Shown: positions 23,621-35,489, counted from the first letter of the stretch. The stretch: 64,000 nucleotides of DNA from Xanthoparmelia taractica (GCA_033085395.1 JANQBS010000165.1:26838-90837); one strand, 5' to 3'. Notes: a model not told the origin generated them from the sequence alone. Translations and numbers: made by a program.

Positions 23621-24606
23621 ATTGTTAAGACCGTGGCCGGAGGAGGGGTCCTAACATTTTTCCGTACCTCTTGCTGATAATTGAAACATGCGATCAGTCT
23701 GGCCGTTCAATGGCAAGGGAGAGGTATTCAAAATTCATGCTAATACTAGAGGAAAGATTCCGACGCAGAAGAATCATGCCAAAGGAAAGAAAAATGGAAT
23801 AAACAGGAGTTACCATCAATACGATGTTACAGCAGCTGAAAGGAGACGATTGTCTGATATAGCAAGATAAGACCCTGACCTAGATGGAAGAGGAGAGATC
23901 ATTCTTCTCGAGCTATGGGGTCTGATCTCATCCATCTTTCGATAGTGTAACCGAAGGTCCAGCGCCTTACAGCAATCGACTAGAGGTAATCCTTGATGAA
24001 TGCAACACATGTGGACATTTGATATCTATTTGCCCACAAGTAGACAGGTACGGTTGTCCACGATAGCTCTGCAACAAGGCTAGCGAAGAAATAAGAGTTT
24101 GGGGCTGAACAGCAGAACAGCAGCACTTTTAACCAACTGTGCGGTACTCGGGACGCGGGCCGTAGCTCACTCTCTGATCCATGCTAATGCCGTGAGAATC
24201 ACAAGACAGAACGGTCATCGATTCAACCGATAAAACGGCCATCAGGTTTGTTGGTTGAGATGCAGCAACCGCTTTATGGAGCATAGAAGGCTTCAATAGG
24301 AGCAGGTCAGATCACTCCCTTTCACCCGATGGCTCAAACTGCAGACCATATTATCAGGCTCCTGCTTACGTAGGGTACATCTTTAGACACTTTCGGCGGC
24401 GCAAAGTGCTGACTCATCGTCATACACGTAAGAAAAGGCGCCTTTGTAGAGGCACGACACTATTGAGCCCCTGGCGCGAGTGAGTTCTAGAACTCGTCCT
24501 CGACCTCGCCGACGCGTTGGTGGTATCCCCTGTTAATGTTTCCGGCCTAAGATTTGATCCTGTTGGTCCTTTCAACAGGGCCTATCAAGGGAAGCCATCA
24601 AGGAAA
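23621..24606. other. Intergenic region
   Basis: Between the zinc-finger and kinase genes. No RNA gene or coding exon recognised. The kinase frame stays open upstream of its ATG to a TTG at 24517, but no in-frame ATG precedes 24607. Confidence 0.45.
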
Positions 24607-26686
24607 ATGTCTTCCACCACATCTAGCCAGCCTCCAGCAGCGCCAGGGTCCCAGTCCCTTGGATTCGCGAACTCTCTCAGCGGTCCATTTGAGCAAGAAA
24701 AAGCCACAGATGATAACACCCCTCTAGAGCCATTTCCAACTCTCTCACCTCCGCCTTCCTTTCAGTACAATGCCTCCCTCCACCCTCTCGATACCGCGTC
24801 CCCATCGCTTCCAACGATAACATCACCCCACGCCGCCACTCCCCAGAGTGCTGGCCTACGACTACAGACGGAGCACCTGAGCGAGAGGAAGCGTGAGGAG
24901 TCTGCTTCCTCCACCAGTAGCAATCCTATCTCCGAGGCTTCACAAACCGTCTTCAACTCTGGTCTACCTGTCCGTAGTTCCAGCATTCGATCTGCCTTCG
25001 CCTCTCGGCACAGGGCTGATTCCCTTACACCTAATTCTGCATTATCGTCGCCTGGCGTGGGGCCGCTGGTTGATATGACTCCATTGCCTTCGCCTATTTC
25101 GGGATGGGGCTCTCCAGGATACGGGAGAAGGTCAGTGGACGAGGAAATGGGGGGTGCCACACCAATCGCAGCTACAGTTGAGGAAGATGGCGAAGTACTG
25201 CCTGAGCCAATGGACTTTTCGCAAGCCTCGCCTAAAAAGCGCAAGATCCCTCTCATGGCAAGGGATATGACCAGCGAACAGGTGCAGATCTACAACACGA
25301 ATGCAGCTGCACATGCGAAGAATCGAAGTGTCAGCGAGTACGTGCCAGAGGGCATCCAGATACCTAGATCTCGCAACGTTGTCGTCTCGACATCTGGCGC
25401 ACCACCCATCACTACCTCGCTGTCCCCTCCCAACGACCATATGCATCGCGAACAATATCTAGCCATCCAACGAGGCCTGGCCATATCCATACCGAAGCCT
25501 CCAACTCCGCCGGACAGTACCCAGGGAGCCGATAGCGCAGATCTTGAAAGTCCACCACCGAGTCCGGAAAAAGCCAAAGGCCCTCTGCCATTGATATACG
25601 AGGCTCATATGCTTCATGGAGGCAAGCTGAGAAGGTGGAGAGGATTGCGCCAGCTTGGGAAGGGGACTTTTAGCACGGTGATGCTCGCCACTAGCGAAGG
25701 CGTGGGTGATTCAACCACGTTGGACGAAAATCAGGTCAATCCAAAGTCTCTAGTAGCTGTCAAAATCTGTGAGCAAGGGCCAGCCGGAGGTGCAGATGAG
25801 AAAAAGATAGAAATATCGATAAAGCGTGAACTGGAAATCATGAAGTCAATACATCATCCATCCTTAGTACACCTCAAAGCCGTCAAGATGTGTGAACGAC
25901 AAGCATTTCTGGTCCTCGGCTACTGTGCAGGCGGAGACCTCTTCGAATTAGCAAGCCAGAAGCTTGAAATTCTGACGCCGACCCTGATCCGCCGCATGTT
26001 CTCGGAGTTGGTTGCGGCTGTACGGTACTTGCATCTGCAATACATCGTGCACCGTGACATCAAGCTCGAAAGTATGTCACCCGAAGCGCACTAACTCGAA
26101 GAAGCGCCTTATATACACATCTGCTAACGCGCCGCCTAACCCAGACGTCCTCGTCAACATCCCAACCCCCTCCCTTACCAACCCAACCACCAACTGGCAA
26201 ACCTACCCCACCCCCATAGTCACCCTCACCGACCTCGGCCTCGGCCGCTGGATCCCCCGCCCCCCCGAACCCCCCCTCCTCGACACCCGCTGCGGCAGCG
26301 AAGACTACGCCGCCCCCGAGGTCCTCATCGGACAAGAATACGACGGCCGCGCCACGGACGCGTGGGCCCTCGGCGTACTCCTTTACGCCATCATGGAAGG
26401 CCGGTTGCCGTTTGATCCCGTTCCCGGCGCGAGGAGGAAGAGCCCGACGAGCCATCGTATCGCGAGGTGTGAGTGGCAGTGGGTACGGTATGCGGATTCG
26501 GAGGGAGAGTGGGATGCTGGAAAGGGGAGGGAATTGGAGGGTGCGAGGGAGGTTGTGGAGGGGCTTTTGGCGAGGGCGAGGAGTCGGTGGGGGTTGGAGA
26601 AGGTGGGGGAGAGGGAGTGGGTGAAGGGTGGGGTGGTGGTTGAGGGGGGGTTGAGGATGGAGGAGGAGGATGAGGAGGACGGATAA
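24607..26686 (+). CDS. Ser/Thr protein kinase with long disordered N-terminus
   Basis: Inferred exons are 24607-26071 and 26145-26686 (73-nt intron, phase 1), giving 668 aa. Residues 1-~340 are Ser/Pro-rich with many possible phosphosites. The kinase domain has the glycine loop LGKGTFSTV (~351), the VAVKIC lysine (~386), RELEIMKSI helix C, the catalytic loop IVHRDIKLEN split by the intron, TDLGLG (~518) in place of DFG, and SEDYAAPEVL. The domain is followed by an Arg/Glu/Gly-rich tail. The domain resembles the yeast Prr1/Prr2 type by general layout, but orthology is tentative. Exon 2 begins with C-runs and ends with dense G-runs on this strand. The intron has two CTAAC-like branch candidates. 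Confidence 0.88.
26505..26660 (+). other. G-tract cluster inside kinase exon 2 (G-quadruplex potential)
   Basis: The coding strand carries repeated GGG and GGGG runs separated by short purine-rich loops, while 26254-26277 of the same exon carries C5, C7 and C7 runs. The encoded residues (Gly, Glu, Arg, Val) follow from this composition. The fold is predicted, not shown. Confidence 0.6.
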
Positions 26687-27173
26687 GGTGGAAGGATGGG
26701 GAAAGAATTGATTGATGCGTTGTGCGATGATATGATGACTTTTACGCCGCTGTATTTGTACCCGCTGGGTGTTCTGGTAAGCCTATTTGGATGGGATGTT
26801 TGGGGCGAGGAGATTTTGTACGGCTAGACTTATAGTGGATCTAGAAAGGTCCAAATGTTTGATGATGCTCTTGTAGCGTTCGTCGATTGAAGAAATTCGA
26901 ATTCTCTCATATGAAAGATTGATCTTTATCCCGAGAAGTCTGTAGAGAGCAAAAGATGTCTTGGGTATCTGTCTGGTTGTAGCTACTATATCTAGCTACG
27001 TCTGCCAACTAGCACTGTTTGAGCATAAAAATAAATTTAGTTCTGATTACTTTCTGAGCCCTCAAGCAAGCAGCCAAGATATGCCGCGCAGGCCAGTAGC
27101 AGGAGCAACAGCATTCCATACTTTCTCTGCTCGAGGCTAGCGCCGTGCAAAGCATCATCATGCATGATTCATC
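26687..27173. other. Convergent intergenic region
   Basis: Shared 3' flank of the kinase (+) and F-box (-) genes; nothing else recognised. Confidence 0.5.
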
Positions 27174-28694
27174 TCACCACACATCATCATCGGTATCCAG
27201 CTCCGACCACGTATCATCCGTACTGGGCAAGTAAACGTCCAAAAAGTCCTCCAGGCCCATCTCATCATCATCCGAGCATGGCACCAGAAAATACGCCTCG
27301 ATGCCCTCCTGGAGCTCCGGGCAATACTCCTGTGAGTCTGGCTGGAAATCCAACGATTCGTTCAAGCCTTCCAAACGCCCCGCCACCTCCATGTTGTCTA
27401 GCGTCAGGACCTTGCGCATCCGGTTGAAGGCAGAGAACCAATCCCCTTCTATCAGTCCGAAGCTGGTGAGGCGGAGGGACTTGAGGGTGCTGGCGTGTCG
27501 GGTGCAGAAGGAGACAAGGTCGTCTTCGCTAGAAGCTATCACTTCAAACTTGACGGTCCTGAGGGAGGGCCAGTGGTGGTCGCCGACGACGTATTTGAGG
27601 TAGGTGGGCCAGGTGGGGTCGTTGAATAGGAAGCCGATTTGTAGGTGCTCGAGGTTTGGGGCTGCGGTGACGAAGTCCTTGAGACGTCCTGACTGGAGGT
27701 ATGTGGCGCAGCTTTCGATTTCGAGTTCTGTCCATGGATTGTCGTATTCTAGACTGCCGGTGGAGAATTCTAGCTTCAGGTTCTTGACGTTCGACGCGCT
27801 TTCTCTCATATGGGCAAAGGTCTCGGCGTCCTGCTCGAGGATTCGCCAGCTGACTACACCGCACTGCAGGGTCTCCACTTTCAATCCGGCATGGTAGGCT
27901 CCAAGGAGCAGGGAACGCATTTGCTGGAGGCCTAGAGGCTCCGACTTGGTTTCTCGCCGGTCATCGGTCTCGTAGTAAGTACACAGGGCTGGCTCAAACG
28001 TTTTCCTCATCAACGGAGTCCAATGGCGAGCGCAGGTCTGAGTTGTCATTGTGATTTCTTTCAGGTGGGGAAAGTGTTTCATAGCATCTACCACCTCCTT
28101 CTCTTGCATAGCTCTTTGTTGTGGATCTTGCTGGAAGTGGCTGAAGTCACTGTATTTTTCAAAGGCATCTTCAATTCGCTCTTGGCTGTAGCGATGGCGA
28201 GGGGTTGCGCTTAACTTGCTCATCTCACGCCTGTAGGTCCGTAAGGTCCTCTCAGATGCGTGTTGGCATGGATGACCCCGCTTGCGAATTTCTTCGAGTT
28301 TTGCAACGTATTCTGGACCAAGAACGAGCTGCTCCCAGTGCTTGCGGGGAAGTACGCCAAATTTGTCGGCTTCGAAGAAGAAGGAGGTGACGCATTTGCT
28401 AACTATGGGATGCTCAGCAAGGGCCTTGAGCTGCTCGAAGCTGTCCTTTGCGAGAATCAGGTGAACTTCTGGGACCATGTACTGTAGACCGATAGGGGCG
28501 ACAAGCCGAGAGACAAGACGAAGGTTCGCGATTTCTGTCGGTCTGAGGTACGCACATATCATGTGTACGAGTTCGGCAGGGAGCTTATCGATGGGGAAGT
28601 CGATGGATTTTGAAGCTGATGGTCGTGCAGATTTGCGGACGGCTTTTGTGCGCGGCATAAGAGACGCTGCATTTCGAGAATTTTTCTTCGCCAT
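27174..28694 (-). CDS. F-box protein
   Basis: Intronless, 506 aa. After a basic N-terminus (MAKKNSRNAASLMPRTK) an F-box lies at about residues 31-75: IDKLPAELVHMICAYLRPTEIANLRLVSR. In the family it binds Skp1 and makes the protein a substrate adaptor of an SCF ubiquitin ligase. The remainder is an irregular leucine-rich array of the fungal F-box type (for example NLEHLQIGF, LKSLRLTSFGLIEGDW) and ends in a strongly acidic tail with several Asp runs. The substrate is unknown. Such F-box genes are expanded in Pezizomycotina. Confidence 0.88.
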   Translation of the reverse strand: MAKKNSRNAASLMPRTKAVRKSARPSASKSIDFPIDKLPAELVHMICAYLRPTEIANLRLVSRLVAPIGLQYMVPEVHLILAKDSFEQLKALAEHPIVSKCVTSFFFEADKFGVLPRKHWEQLVLGPEYVAKLEEIRKRGHPCQHASERTLRTYRREMSKLSATPRHRYSQERIEDAFEKYSDFSHFQQDPQQRAMQEKEVVDAMKHFPHLKEITMTTQTCARHWTPLMRKTFEPALCTYYETDDRRETKSEPLGLQQMRSLLLGAYHAGLKVETLQCGVVSWRILEQDAETFAHMRESASNVKNLKLEFSTGSLEYDNPWTELEIESCATYLQSGRLKDFVTAAPNLEHLQIGFLFNDPTWPTYLKYVVGDHHWPSLRTVKFEVIASSEDDLVSFCTRHASTLKSLRLTSFGLIEGDWFSAFNRMRKVLTLDNMEVAGRLEGLNESLDFQPDSQEYCPELQEGIEAYFLVPCSDDDEMGLEDFLDVYLPSTDDTWSELDTDDDVW

Positions 28695-31404
28695 GATATC
28701 CTGACTTCTGACTGTCGAATGTTAGAATTTAGGAGATCTCGGAGAATTTTTTAACGTATTACTGCGGGGTCGTGGGGAAAGGCAGGCGCGTTGGGCGCGT
28801 ATCCGTAGTATAGTGGCTTGGCAGGACACTGCTTGATATGGACGACAGTGATCAAATATATCTGCATTTGGGCATCAGTTTGAAACAGATCGCCACTGAT
28901 GATCCTGATGGTTTAGAATAGAGCTTTAGATAGAGAAGAATCCACGCAGCCTTGTTCTAGGGACTCATTTGGCTTCGAAACCGCGACTTTTGGCACCTTG
29001 TCTGCTGGGTTAGAACTATGTCTCAAATGAGACAAGCTGCGTATCTCTTTTAACATTTATTGTGAGCCATTGATCTGGATAGGAACGGGCGGTTATTGCG
29101 AGAATGTGTTAGACACTAGCACTGCTGCTTTGCTAGCAATTTACTGCATCTTCTCCGCAGCTACTTCCCTGACTTGAACGACCACAATTAGCTCAAATAG
29201 CTCCCAAACCATGGGTTTAGGTTGCATTGACCAGCGCCTTGATCTCTTCCTTCGGCATCCTCTGGTTTCAATGAAAGTATGTACGGTGGAATTGGTGGGC
29301 AAAGGATACAGGACGTTGTTAGCATGATTGATGTTTAGGCAGACTGTCAGAAAATTCGGAAGCCGGAGGCACCAGAACACTTCATTCTTTTGTCACTCGT
29401 GTACATCAAACCTGAAAAAGAAGTCATTTATGATGGGAATTGCGCAAACAGAACGTCAAACATCTCAGCAAATCTCCCAACTACTTTCTAAGGACTCTTC
29501 CAAACAGCCATCCCTGCTCCTAAATAAATCTTCGATGGATTAAATAAGAAAAGAAAATCTGGGGAGTCTGCCAAAGCATTGGCAATCTTTGCCTCTATTA
29601 CTGCTGAATCACTCACGGATATGACGGGTACGGTACCCTCTTGTGGAAGGATGGAAGTTGTTGGCGTCATGAAATGGAGTGCAGCTTTAATAATGCCAAC
29701 TACAAAAATCGGAAGAGAGATAAGCCCAGTTCGTTTTAGCTGTTAGCCCGTATCATAATCACCATGCCCAGCAAAGCTGCCATGTGGACAGGAAAATTCT
29801 GCGTACATAAGGAATAATATTGAATTAATCGTTCTATAGATTTCAGTTGGTGTTGATATCGGATTTTTTTAAGGTTATATCTTGTTTCGGTAACTTTCCT
29901 CCCATCGAATGGCCATATGGTCGAGTGGTACACTGACAGGCATAAAAGCATTGACGATTCACCATCGAGTGGCCGTACACTCGTAGAATCCTCACCTTTG
30001 GTCCTCAGCTATCATGCTCCAGGTTCGATAGGTTTGCATCCATATGGCTGGATACCAGCATCCATGCATTGAGGGTTTCTTTACGAAGGATTCTAATGCT
30101 GGGTGCTCCAGGCCCAGTGGGTGATTTTCCTTTTGCTCTTTTCGTCGGTTCGAGGATGGCTTTAGGCTTTTTTTTTTTGTTTTTGTTGAAATATTCTTTT
30201 CCACAACATGATTACTACAACACTAACCTTTCCAATTGATAAGACTAACCTTACCCGTCTACATAGCGACCCATTCGCAGCCTAGTGCAGAAGCTTTAGA
30301 TAGAGGAAGTTATCAGATTTCGGACGGCTGCATGGGCCAGAATGGTAGGCTATACTTGAAGTTGCTAAGAGTCTAGACAGTTACATGAGCTAAGGGGCGA
30401 GTTTTGGCTTGATTGGATAGATAGACAGACATAGCGGTAGGTTTGTCCTATCGACAATGATCGCCCCGGCACTCGGTAGCTGCGAGACTGATAAGACACA
30501 TATCGTGACATGGCAAGAAGCAACCAACCTGTGTGATTAGAAAAGCCTTTTTCTTCCGCTTAAAACTTTCAAGAGCAAGGCCGCTAGCAGTGTTTCCATG
30601 TGCAGTTCAGAGGGAGTCGGCGAGCTGGTATCAGCGGTGATATTGGCTTTTTGTTACGAAGCTAGAATCGTGACATGCAGCTCGCCTACATCAGCCGACT
30701 CAAGGAGTATAACAGAAACATTACTCATTCTCGGTCGATGCATCTTCACCCGGCAGAGCAAGAAACGGGCAAAATGCCAAGAAGAAACTGGCAGTTTGAA
30801 TTGCCGAGCCCTCAGTTCTCACGTCAGTTTGGGACTCTCATTCTAAAGTCTCCTATTACTGGTGATCCAATCTACTGAACGGGAGGGTCAAAGAAGCCAA
30901 TTTTCCTGATTCGATTCGTAATCTGAGGGATTGACAGTGTCGCAATTGCCACAGTTTCAAACATATCCCTTCGCTAATCCTTGCCGACGAGGCTCGATGT
31001 ATCTTCGAGACAGCACGCTTCCGATGAACAGTGTCACAGGAACCACAGAAGGCTGGTTCCAGCTTCACAGCTCGGCGTTGGAATAATCACTATGATTAGG
31101 TCGAACCAATAAAATTTTAAGGTACGATTTAACGACATGGTGCATGACTCTCTCAAAAGGCTACTCTTTGTAGACACGAGTCGGCCTTACAGTAACAGGT
31201 ATAGGGGTATCTGGATGGTATGCGGATTGAGAGGGTTGATAGCGTTCGATGAGAGGTATGTAGCTGAAAAGGGAAGGGGACGAGGCCCCTATTGATCAAG
31301 AGAGCAACAATAATTATAGTTTCAGGTGGCCGTCACCGGCTCTTCAAGCGACGCCACAATGAACAGGACACAAAAATATTACTTAAGTTCCCATGGAAAG
31401 TATC
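28695..31404. other. Gene-poor region
   Basis: 2.7 kb with only short ORFs in all frames and no recognised domain, tRNA or repeat array. A poly-T run lies at 30170-30178 on the plus strand. Unrecognised decayed sequence or non-coding transcripts cannot be excluded. Confidence 0.5.
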
Positions 31405-31989
31405 TCAATCCTCCAATCCCTTCACCCCAACCTTGTCGTCGCCAACCCCAACCAACGTCCCCTCCGTATCCGTCCGCATCCCCCTCTCAATCCTCACGAA
31501 ACCCCCTTCCATCATGTCATCCTCGCGATGGTCCTCTTCTGTCCCCATAGCTACCCTCTCATTTCCAATTCCCTCAGCAAGATCTACCATAGCAACCGCA
31601 TTTAGCGGATTGGCTGGCCGACCTCCCACGCAAGACCGTCGGCCTCGCTCTTCATCTAGTGTTCGTCAGTAGACGTGAAAGAAAATAAAGGAGCACGACG
31701 TGCCCTCTTCGTGCCTCATTGTCCGCAATCTGCCTTGCCAAAGCGCAGTAACGCCAATCAGGAACATGACTATGCCGAAAAAGACTGTGCCGATGGCGTC
31801 AGGCCCCCATTGGTTCTGATGGAAGCCGCCGAACTGTGACGCTGTAGGCTGAGATGGGTGATTTGGGCTTAGATGTGGGGACAACGAGGACGAGGCGTCC
31901 ATGACTGGAGAAGGGGCCATCGTGACGCGTTTTGGGGTTGCGTCAAGGGGTTCTATGTCAGCGGGTCGATAGATAGAGGTTCTGGTCAT
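31405..31989 (-). CDS. Small single-pass membrane protein, probable GC-AG intron
   Basis: Inferred exons on the minus strand are 31989-31704 and 31655-31405, giving 178 aa. The N-terminal ~60 residues are Pro/Ser-rich. One clear transmembrane helix follows (AIGTVFFGIVMFLIGVTALW, about 69-88), then a basic stop-transfer RLRTMRHEE, then a Gly/Asp/Glu-rich cytosolic-type tail. The two open frames join only if the 48-nt intron starts with GC (G|GCACGT) and ends CACTAG, with a CTGAC branch site. All GT donors nearby give a wrong phase or an intron too short to splice. Without splicing, the protein ends at 31666 after 107 residues. No family recognised. Confidence 0.6.
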
Positions 31990-32639
31990 GAAATTGGAGG
32001 ATTGTCAGGGCTGTAAGAGCAGTAGAGAGGATTTGCAGGAGTCTGAGGTTCAGGAGGCAAGGCTAGCTTTTTGTACTACAGGTGGGCGCATGGGGGACCA
32101 GCTCCTGGCAACAGACGCCAGCATCGCTTACACTCAAGGATCGAGTCTTGGGTGCTGATCGCGAGCGAAGTCGCTGTGGAAAGCTGTGGATGGCACCTGT
32201 GGGAGGTCTGTCGCTTGTAGTCGCTTGACAAATGACAGAGCGCGCTCAATGTCCCATCAATGTAACAGCATGGGTGCATTTCTAATGTAGATCAAAGCAA
32301 CGTATCACCGCCAGCAGCTAAAAACGCAGAAAACATCCAATAAAATCATTCGTAGGCTGTCGTAAGAGCACCGCTTCCAGGGGCAATCCTATTGCTCCTA
32401 TCAAGCGCCTCGAGCAAGCGAATTCGTTAGCGAACTTGAGGGGCCGGAACTTCGTACCCAGGACTCATATCTCAACATTTGCGCTTTATGTATTCGCGGC
32501 TAGGCTTGCGTGATTCAGTGATATTCCGAAAATGTGACCCAACGTCATCCCAGGTGAAAGGGGAAATAAAATACATAAAGTTACAAGCTCGATGAGATGG
32601 CATAGGGACAGATGAACACGCTTCTCACCTTGCATCAGT
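31990..32639. other. Intergenic region
   Basis: Between the 3' end of the NLR gene and the start of the membrane-protein gene; nothing recognised. Confidence 0.45.
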
Positions 32640-35489
32640 CTAGTATTTGGGCCTCTCCGCGAGCTTGCTCAAACGTTGCGCGAACCGACCATGTGTACCA
32701 AGCTTTGAGAACTTCATGCGAGACTTCTTCTGTAGAGCGTCGCGCACCACTGTGTTGGTCGTCTTTGGTGGAAGACACAGGACTGGCCACTGGAACGGGT
32801 TTGCGGAGAGCTCCAAGTTGAAATAGTACCATACCACAAAGTCTGCAACAGCATCATGGCCCTTGTTACATGCGTGTTGGAGTGTTGGTGCTAGCCAATC
32901 GGTTTGTGGATGCATACTCGCTCCTGCCGCAAGTAGAAGCTTAACGGTCTCCAAATGTCCGTTCTCTATTGCTGCTTGCAGTGCAGAATATTGACCAAGC
33001 CCATTGCCCTTGAAGTTCGCTCCTCTTTCAAGGAGAAATTGAACAATCTCCTCGTAGCCATTGGCGGCCGCAAGTTCAAGGGCTGTGCGTCCTGTGGAAG
33101 TACGCAAATCGATATCCGAGTATTGGGCCGAGCAAGACCGTAGCTTTCCTATGTGCTCCTGTGCAGTGTTCCTCGCATCCACTTCCCAAACAATCCTTCC
33201 TTTTGTCCCCTCATTCGTAACTAAGTCTTCTGTCCAAGACTGATAATAAGGTTGTCGCACGATCGACTCATACAGCTCCAGCTCCCTTATAGAAGGATCG
33301 CGGCCATCAACAATAGCCTTAACAATATGTGTATAACCATGCGCTGCCGCCAAATGTAGGGGTGTCTCTTGCGTTGTTGGTATGATTGCATTCACATTCG
33401 CGTTGTAGGCTATCAATAATTTCACCATATCCAATCTGCCAGACTCTGTGGCCACGTGTAGCAGGGTTTTCCCCGAATCGGGTTCAACAGCATCTACCTC
33501 TGTACCGCATTCTAAGAACAACTTTGCCACGTCTGTGAAGCCTTGAGCTACAGCGAGGTGAAACATTTCGTTCGCATTGTAGCTTGTCCGACACGCAGAA
33601 TACACGGTCCCTTGCAAAAGGATGTTTGCAGCATCCATGTGCCCACTCCCTGCCGCGATCGCAAGCGGTGTCTCACAAAGCACGCAACAACAGCCCTTTG
33701 AATCCGTCCCCATCTGCAGGCACAGTTGAGTCAGAGATACCAGACCATAGGAAGCAGAAATTCGAAGCGTGGTGCTAGCAATTTGGATCGACCGTCCACT
33801 TTTGGGTATAGAGAAAGACTGGCAATCATAGTCAAGCGTGATAGTCAAGCAGCGCTGCAGTGTGCCGGCAAGGTTTCTGCTGTATCTCTCTGATAGACGA
33901 TAATGGACAGACCAATTGGCAACTGCGTAAATGGTCAAGGTTGAGGTCGTCCCTCTGCCCAGCTTTTGTGCGGGTTTAGGATCGATCAAAGCTGTAGATG
34001 CTTGCAGCCTTTCCACTGAGCTTAAAAGTACCAAACAAGATCGGGCAAGAAGCTCGTGGGCTGCGAGTACCGGATGATGAGAATGGTTTGACGGTGCAAC
34101 CGCAAAAAGAAGATACTCCCGCAAAGTTGGGTGTCTTAAGCTAACAATGCCATCCTTGGTAACTGACACAAGCCATCCACAAATGCGATGAATTTCGGCT
34201 TGTGTCTCAGGTAGACTAAGAGTTCGGCCAGCTGACGGTGGCTCCTCATGAAGTCGGGGATGATCAGCTCTAATCGCCAAGGCCTCTAAGAGTTCTGGAA
34301 GGTAGAGTAGTCGGCTAGCAACTGTTAGCCAGGAGAAGATTCTCTGGGCCATCTCAACATCATGCGATGGAATTTGTTGTAACGCCCTTTCATAAAAGGC
34401 GTCAATGCTAGCTGGTAATGAGTTGACTATCTGTAGCAGATTGTGGTGAGATTCCATGCGCTGGATATCCTCAACGGCCAGTGCCAGCCACAAGAAAATT
34501 CCGTTGGCACGGGAGCATAGCTGCTTCGCGAGAGCCAAGACAGGCATCATTTGTTTCAGTGAAGTACCGAAAGTCTTGTACAGTTGAGTTGTAGCGAATC
34601 TCAACATGTCATGCTGGACTCCTGGCTCAGTGGTCAAGTCAATCTGAACAAGATCCTCGTTGCTGATCCTAGCCTCGCACGCAAACCGACTAGATATAAC
34701 ACACCTGAAGATGTGCGATTTGGTCCGCGACCTGTTGATACGGAGAATCTCGTGCATTATGACTTTTTTAATCCTTTCATCATCGTTGAGGCCATCAAGT
34801 ATGAAAAACACTTGCGCATGGATGTCTACACTTACGAAAAGTGCCCTAAGGTTCCGTTGAAAGTGTTCTAGGGACATCGGTTCATTAAGCTTATCGCCTC
34901 CAATGATGGTGGAACGCGGCAAGCTCTCCGCTGCGGCGCGTCGCATACATCCTCTTAGCTGATAAGAAAACGCCTTCAACGTGTATCGCGCGGAGCTGAC
35001 TTGACCTTGGCGTGAGTCAAAGAAGCAGGAAGCAATTGCGCACCGTTGGTCCTGTCGATCCTGTAGATTTCTTACTATTGCCGAGCAAAGCGTTGATTTA
35101 CCTACTCCTGGCCTACCCTTGAGCCACAGCAGAGGGCTCTCGGCTCCATTCGCCCATTTTTGGTATGCTTGAAGGTTGAATAACCACTCGCAGCTGGTCA
35201 CAGATTGTTCTCTTAGGTACGTCTGTAGAAGCGATTCCTCGCTCTGGAGACATCGGCGGCAATCGTCTTGACTTCTTGCTGCTTCTACACAAACTAAGCC
35301 TTTATAAAATCGCGTTTCGAACTGTCCATACCTGCACTTAAAAAATTTATTGAACGCTCGATGTTGGCTCTTGTGATGTCTTGAGGTAGCGTCTTGGGAA
35401 CGAGATAATGTTTCTGAGCAGTATCTGAAAGCCATAGTTGAGGGACCATCGACCACAAACAATGGTGGTGGAATACCTGACGTGGACAT
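32640..35489 (-). CDS. NLR-like NACHT-ankyrin protein (5' domain probably lost)
   Basis: One 949-aa open frame. Residues ~70-112 (DDCRRCLQSEESLL...CEWLFNLQAYQKW) form the linker that usually precedes the nucleotide-binding domain in fungal NLRs. The NACHT P-loop is GRPGVGKST (125-133) and Walker B is VFFILDGLNDDE (~227-238). A winged-helix-like region follows with SWLTVASRLLYLPELLEALAI and LRHPTLREYLL. From ~600 there are about seven ankyrin repeats, including TPLHLAAAHGYTHIVK and GRTALELAAANGYEEIVQFLLERGAN. Fungal NLRs act in non-self recognition and regulated cell death. A SesB-like hydrolase fragment lies directly upstream in the same orientation, so this ORF probably is the surviving part of a longer gene. 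It is divergent from a zinc-finger/ankyrin gene. Confidence 0.88.
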   Translation of the reverse strand: MSTSGIPPPLFVVDGPSTMAFRYCSETLSRSQDATSRHHKSQHRAFNKFFKCRYGQFETRFYKGLVCVEAARSQDDCRRCLQSEESLLQTYLREQSVTSCEWLFNLQAYQKWANGAESPLLWLKGRPGVGKSTLCSAIVRNLQDRQDQRCAIASCFFDSRQGQVSSARYTLKAFSYQLRGCMRRAAAESLPRSTIIGGDKLNEPMSLEHFQRNLRALFVSVDIHAQVFFILDGLNDDERIKKVIMHEILRINRSRTKSHIFRCVISSRFACEARISNEDLVQIDLTTEPGVQHDMLRFATTQLYKTFGTSLKQMMPVLALAKQLCSRANGIFLWLALAVEDIQRMESHHNLLQIVNSLPASIDAFYERALQQIPSHDVEMAQRIFSWLTVASRLLYLPELLEALAIRADHPRLHEEPPSAGRTLSLPETQAEIHRICGWLVSVTKDGIVSLRHPTLREYLLFAVAPSNHSHHPVLAAHELLARSCLVLLSSVERLQASTALIDPKPAQKLGRGTTSTLTIYAVANWSVHYRLSERYSRNLAGTLQRCLTITLDYDCQSFSIPKSGRSIQIASTTLRISASYGLVSLTQLCLQMGTDSKGCCCVLCETPLAIAAGSGHMDAANILLQGTVYSACRTSYNANEMFHLAVAQGFTDVAKLFLECGTEVDAVEPDSGKTLLHVATESGRLDMVKLLIAYNANVNAIIPTTQETPLHLAAAHGYTHIVKAIVDGRDPSIRELELYESIVRQPYYQSWTEDLVTNEGTKGRIVWEVDARNTAQEHIGKLRSCSAQYSDIDLRTSTGRTALELAAANGYEEIVQFLLERGANFKGNGLGQYSALQAAIENGHLETVKLLLAAGASMHPQTDWLAPTLQHACNKGHDAVADFVVWYYFNLELSANPFQWPVLCLPPKTTNTVVRDALQKKSRMKFSKLGTHGRFAQRLSKLAERPKY

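Noticed and set aside
29900..30000. Possible tRNA-like stretch with GGTCGAGTGGT
   Set aside because: No acceptor stem, no TTCGA-type T-loop at the right distance and no plausible anticodon stem.
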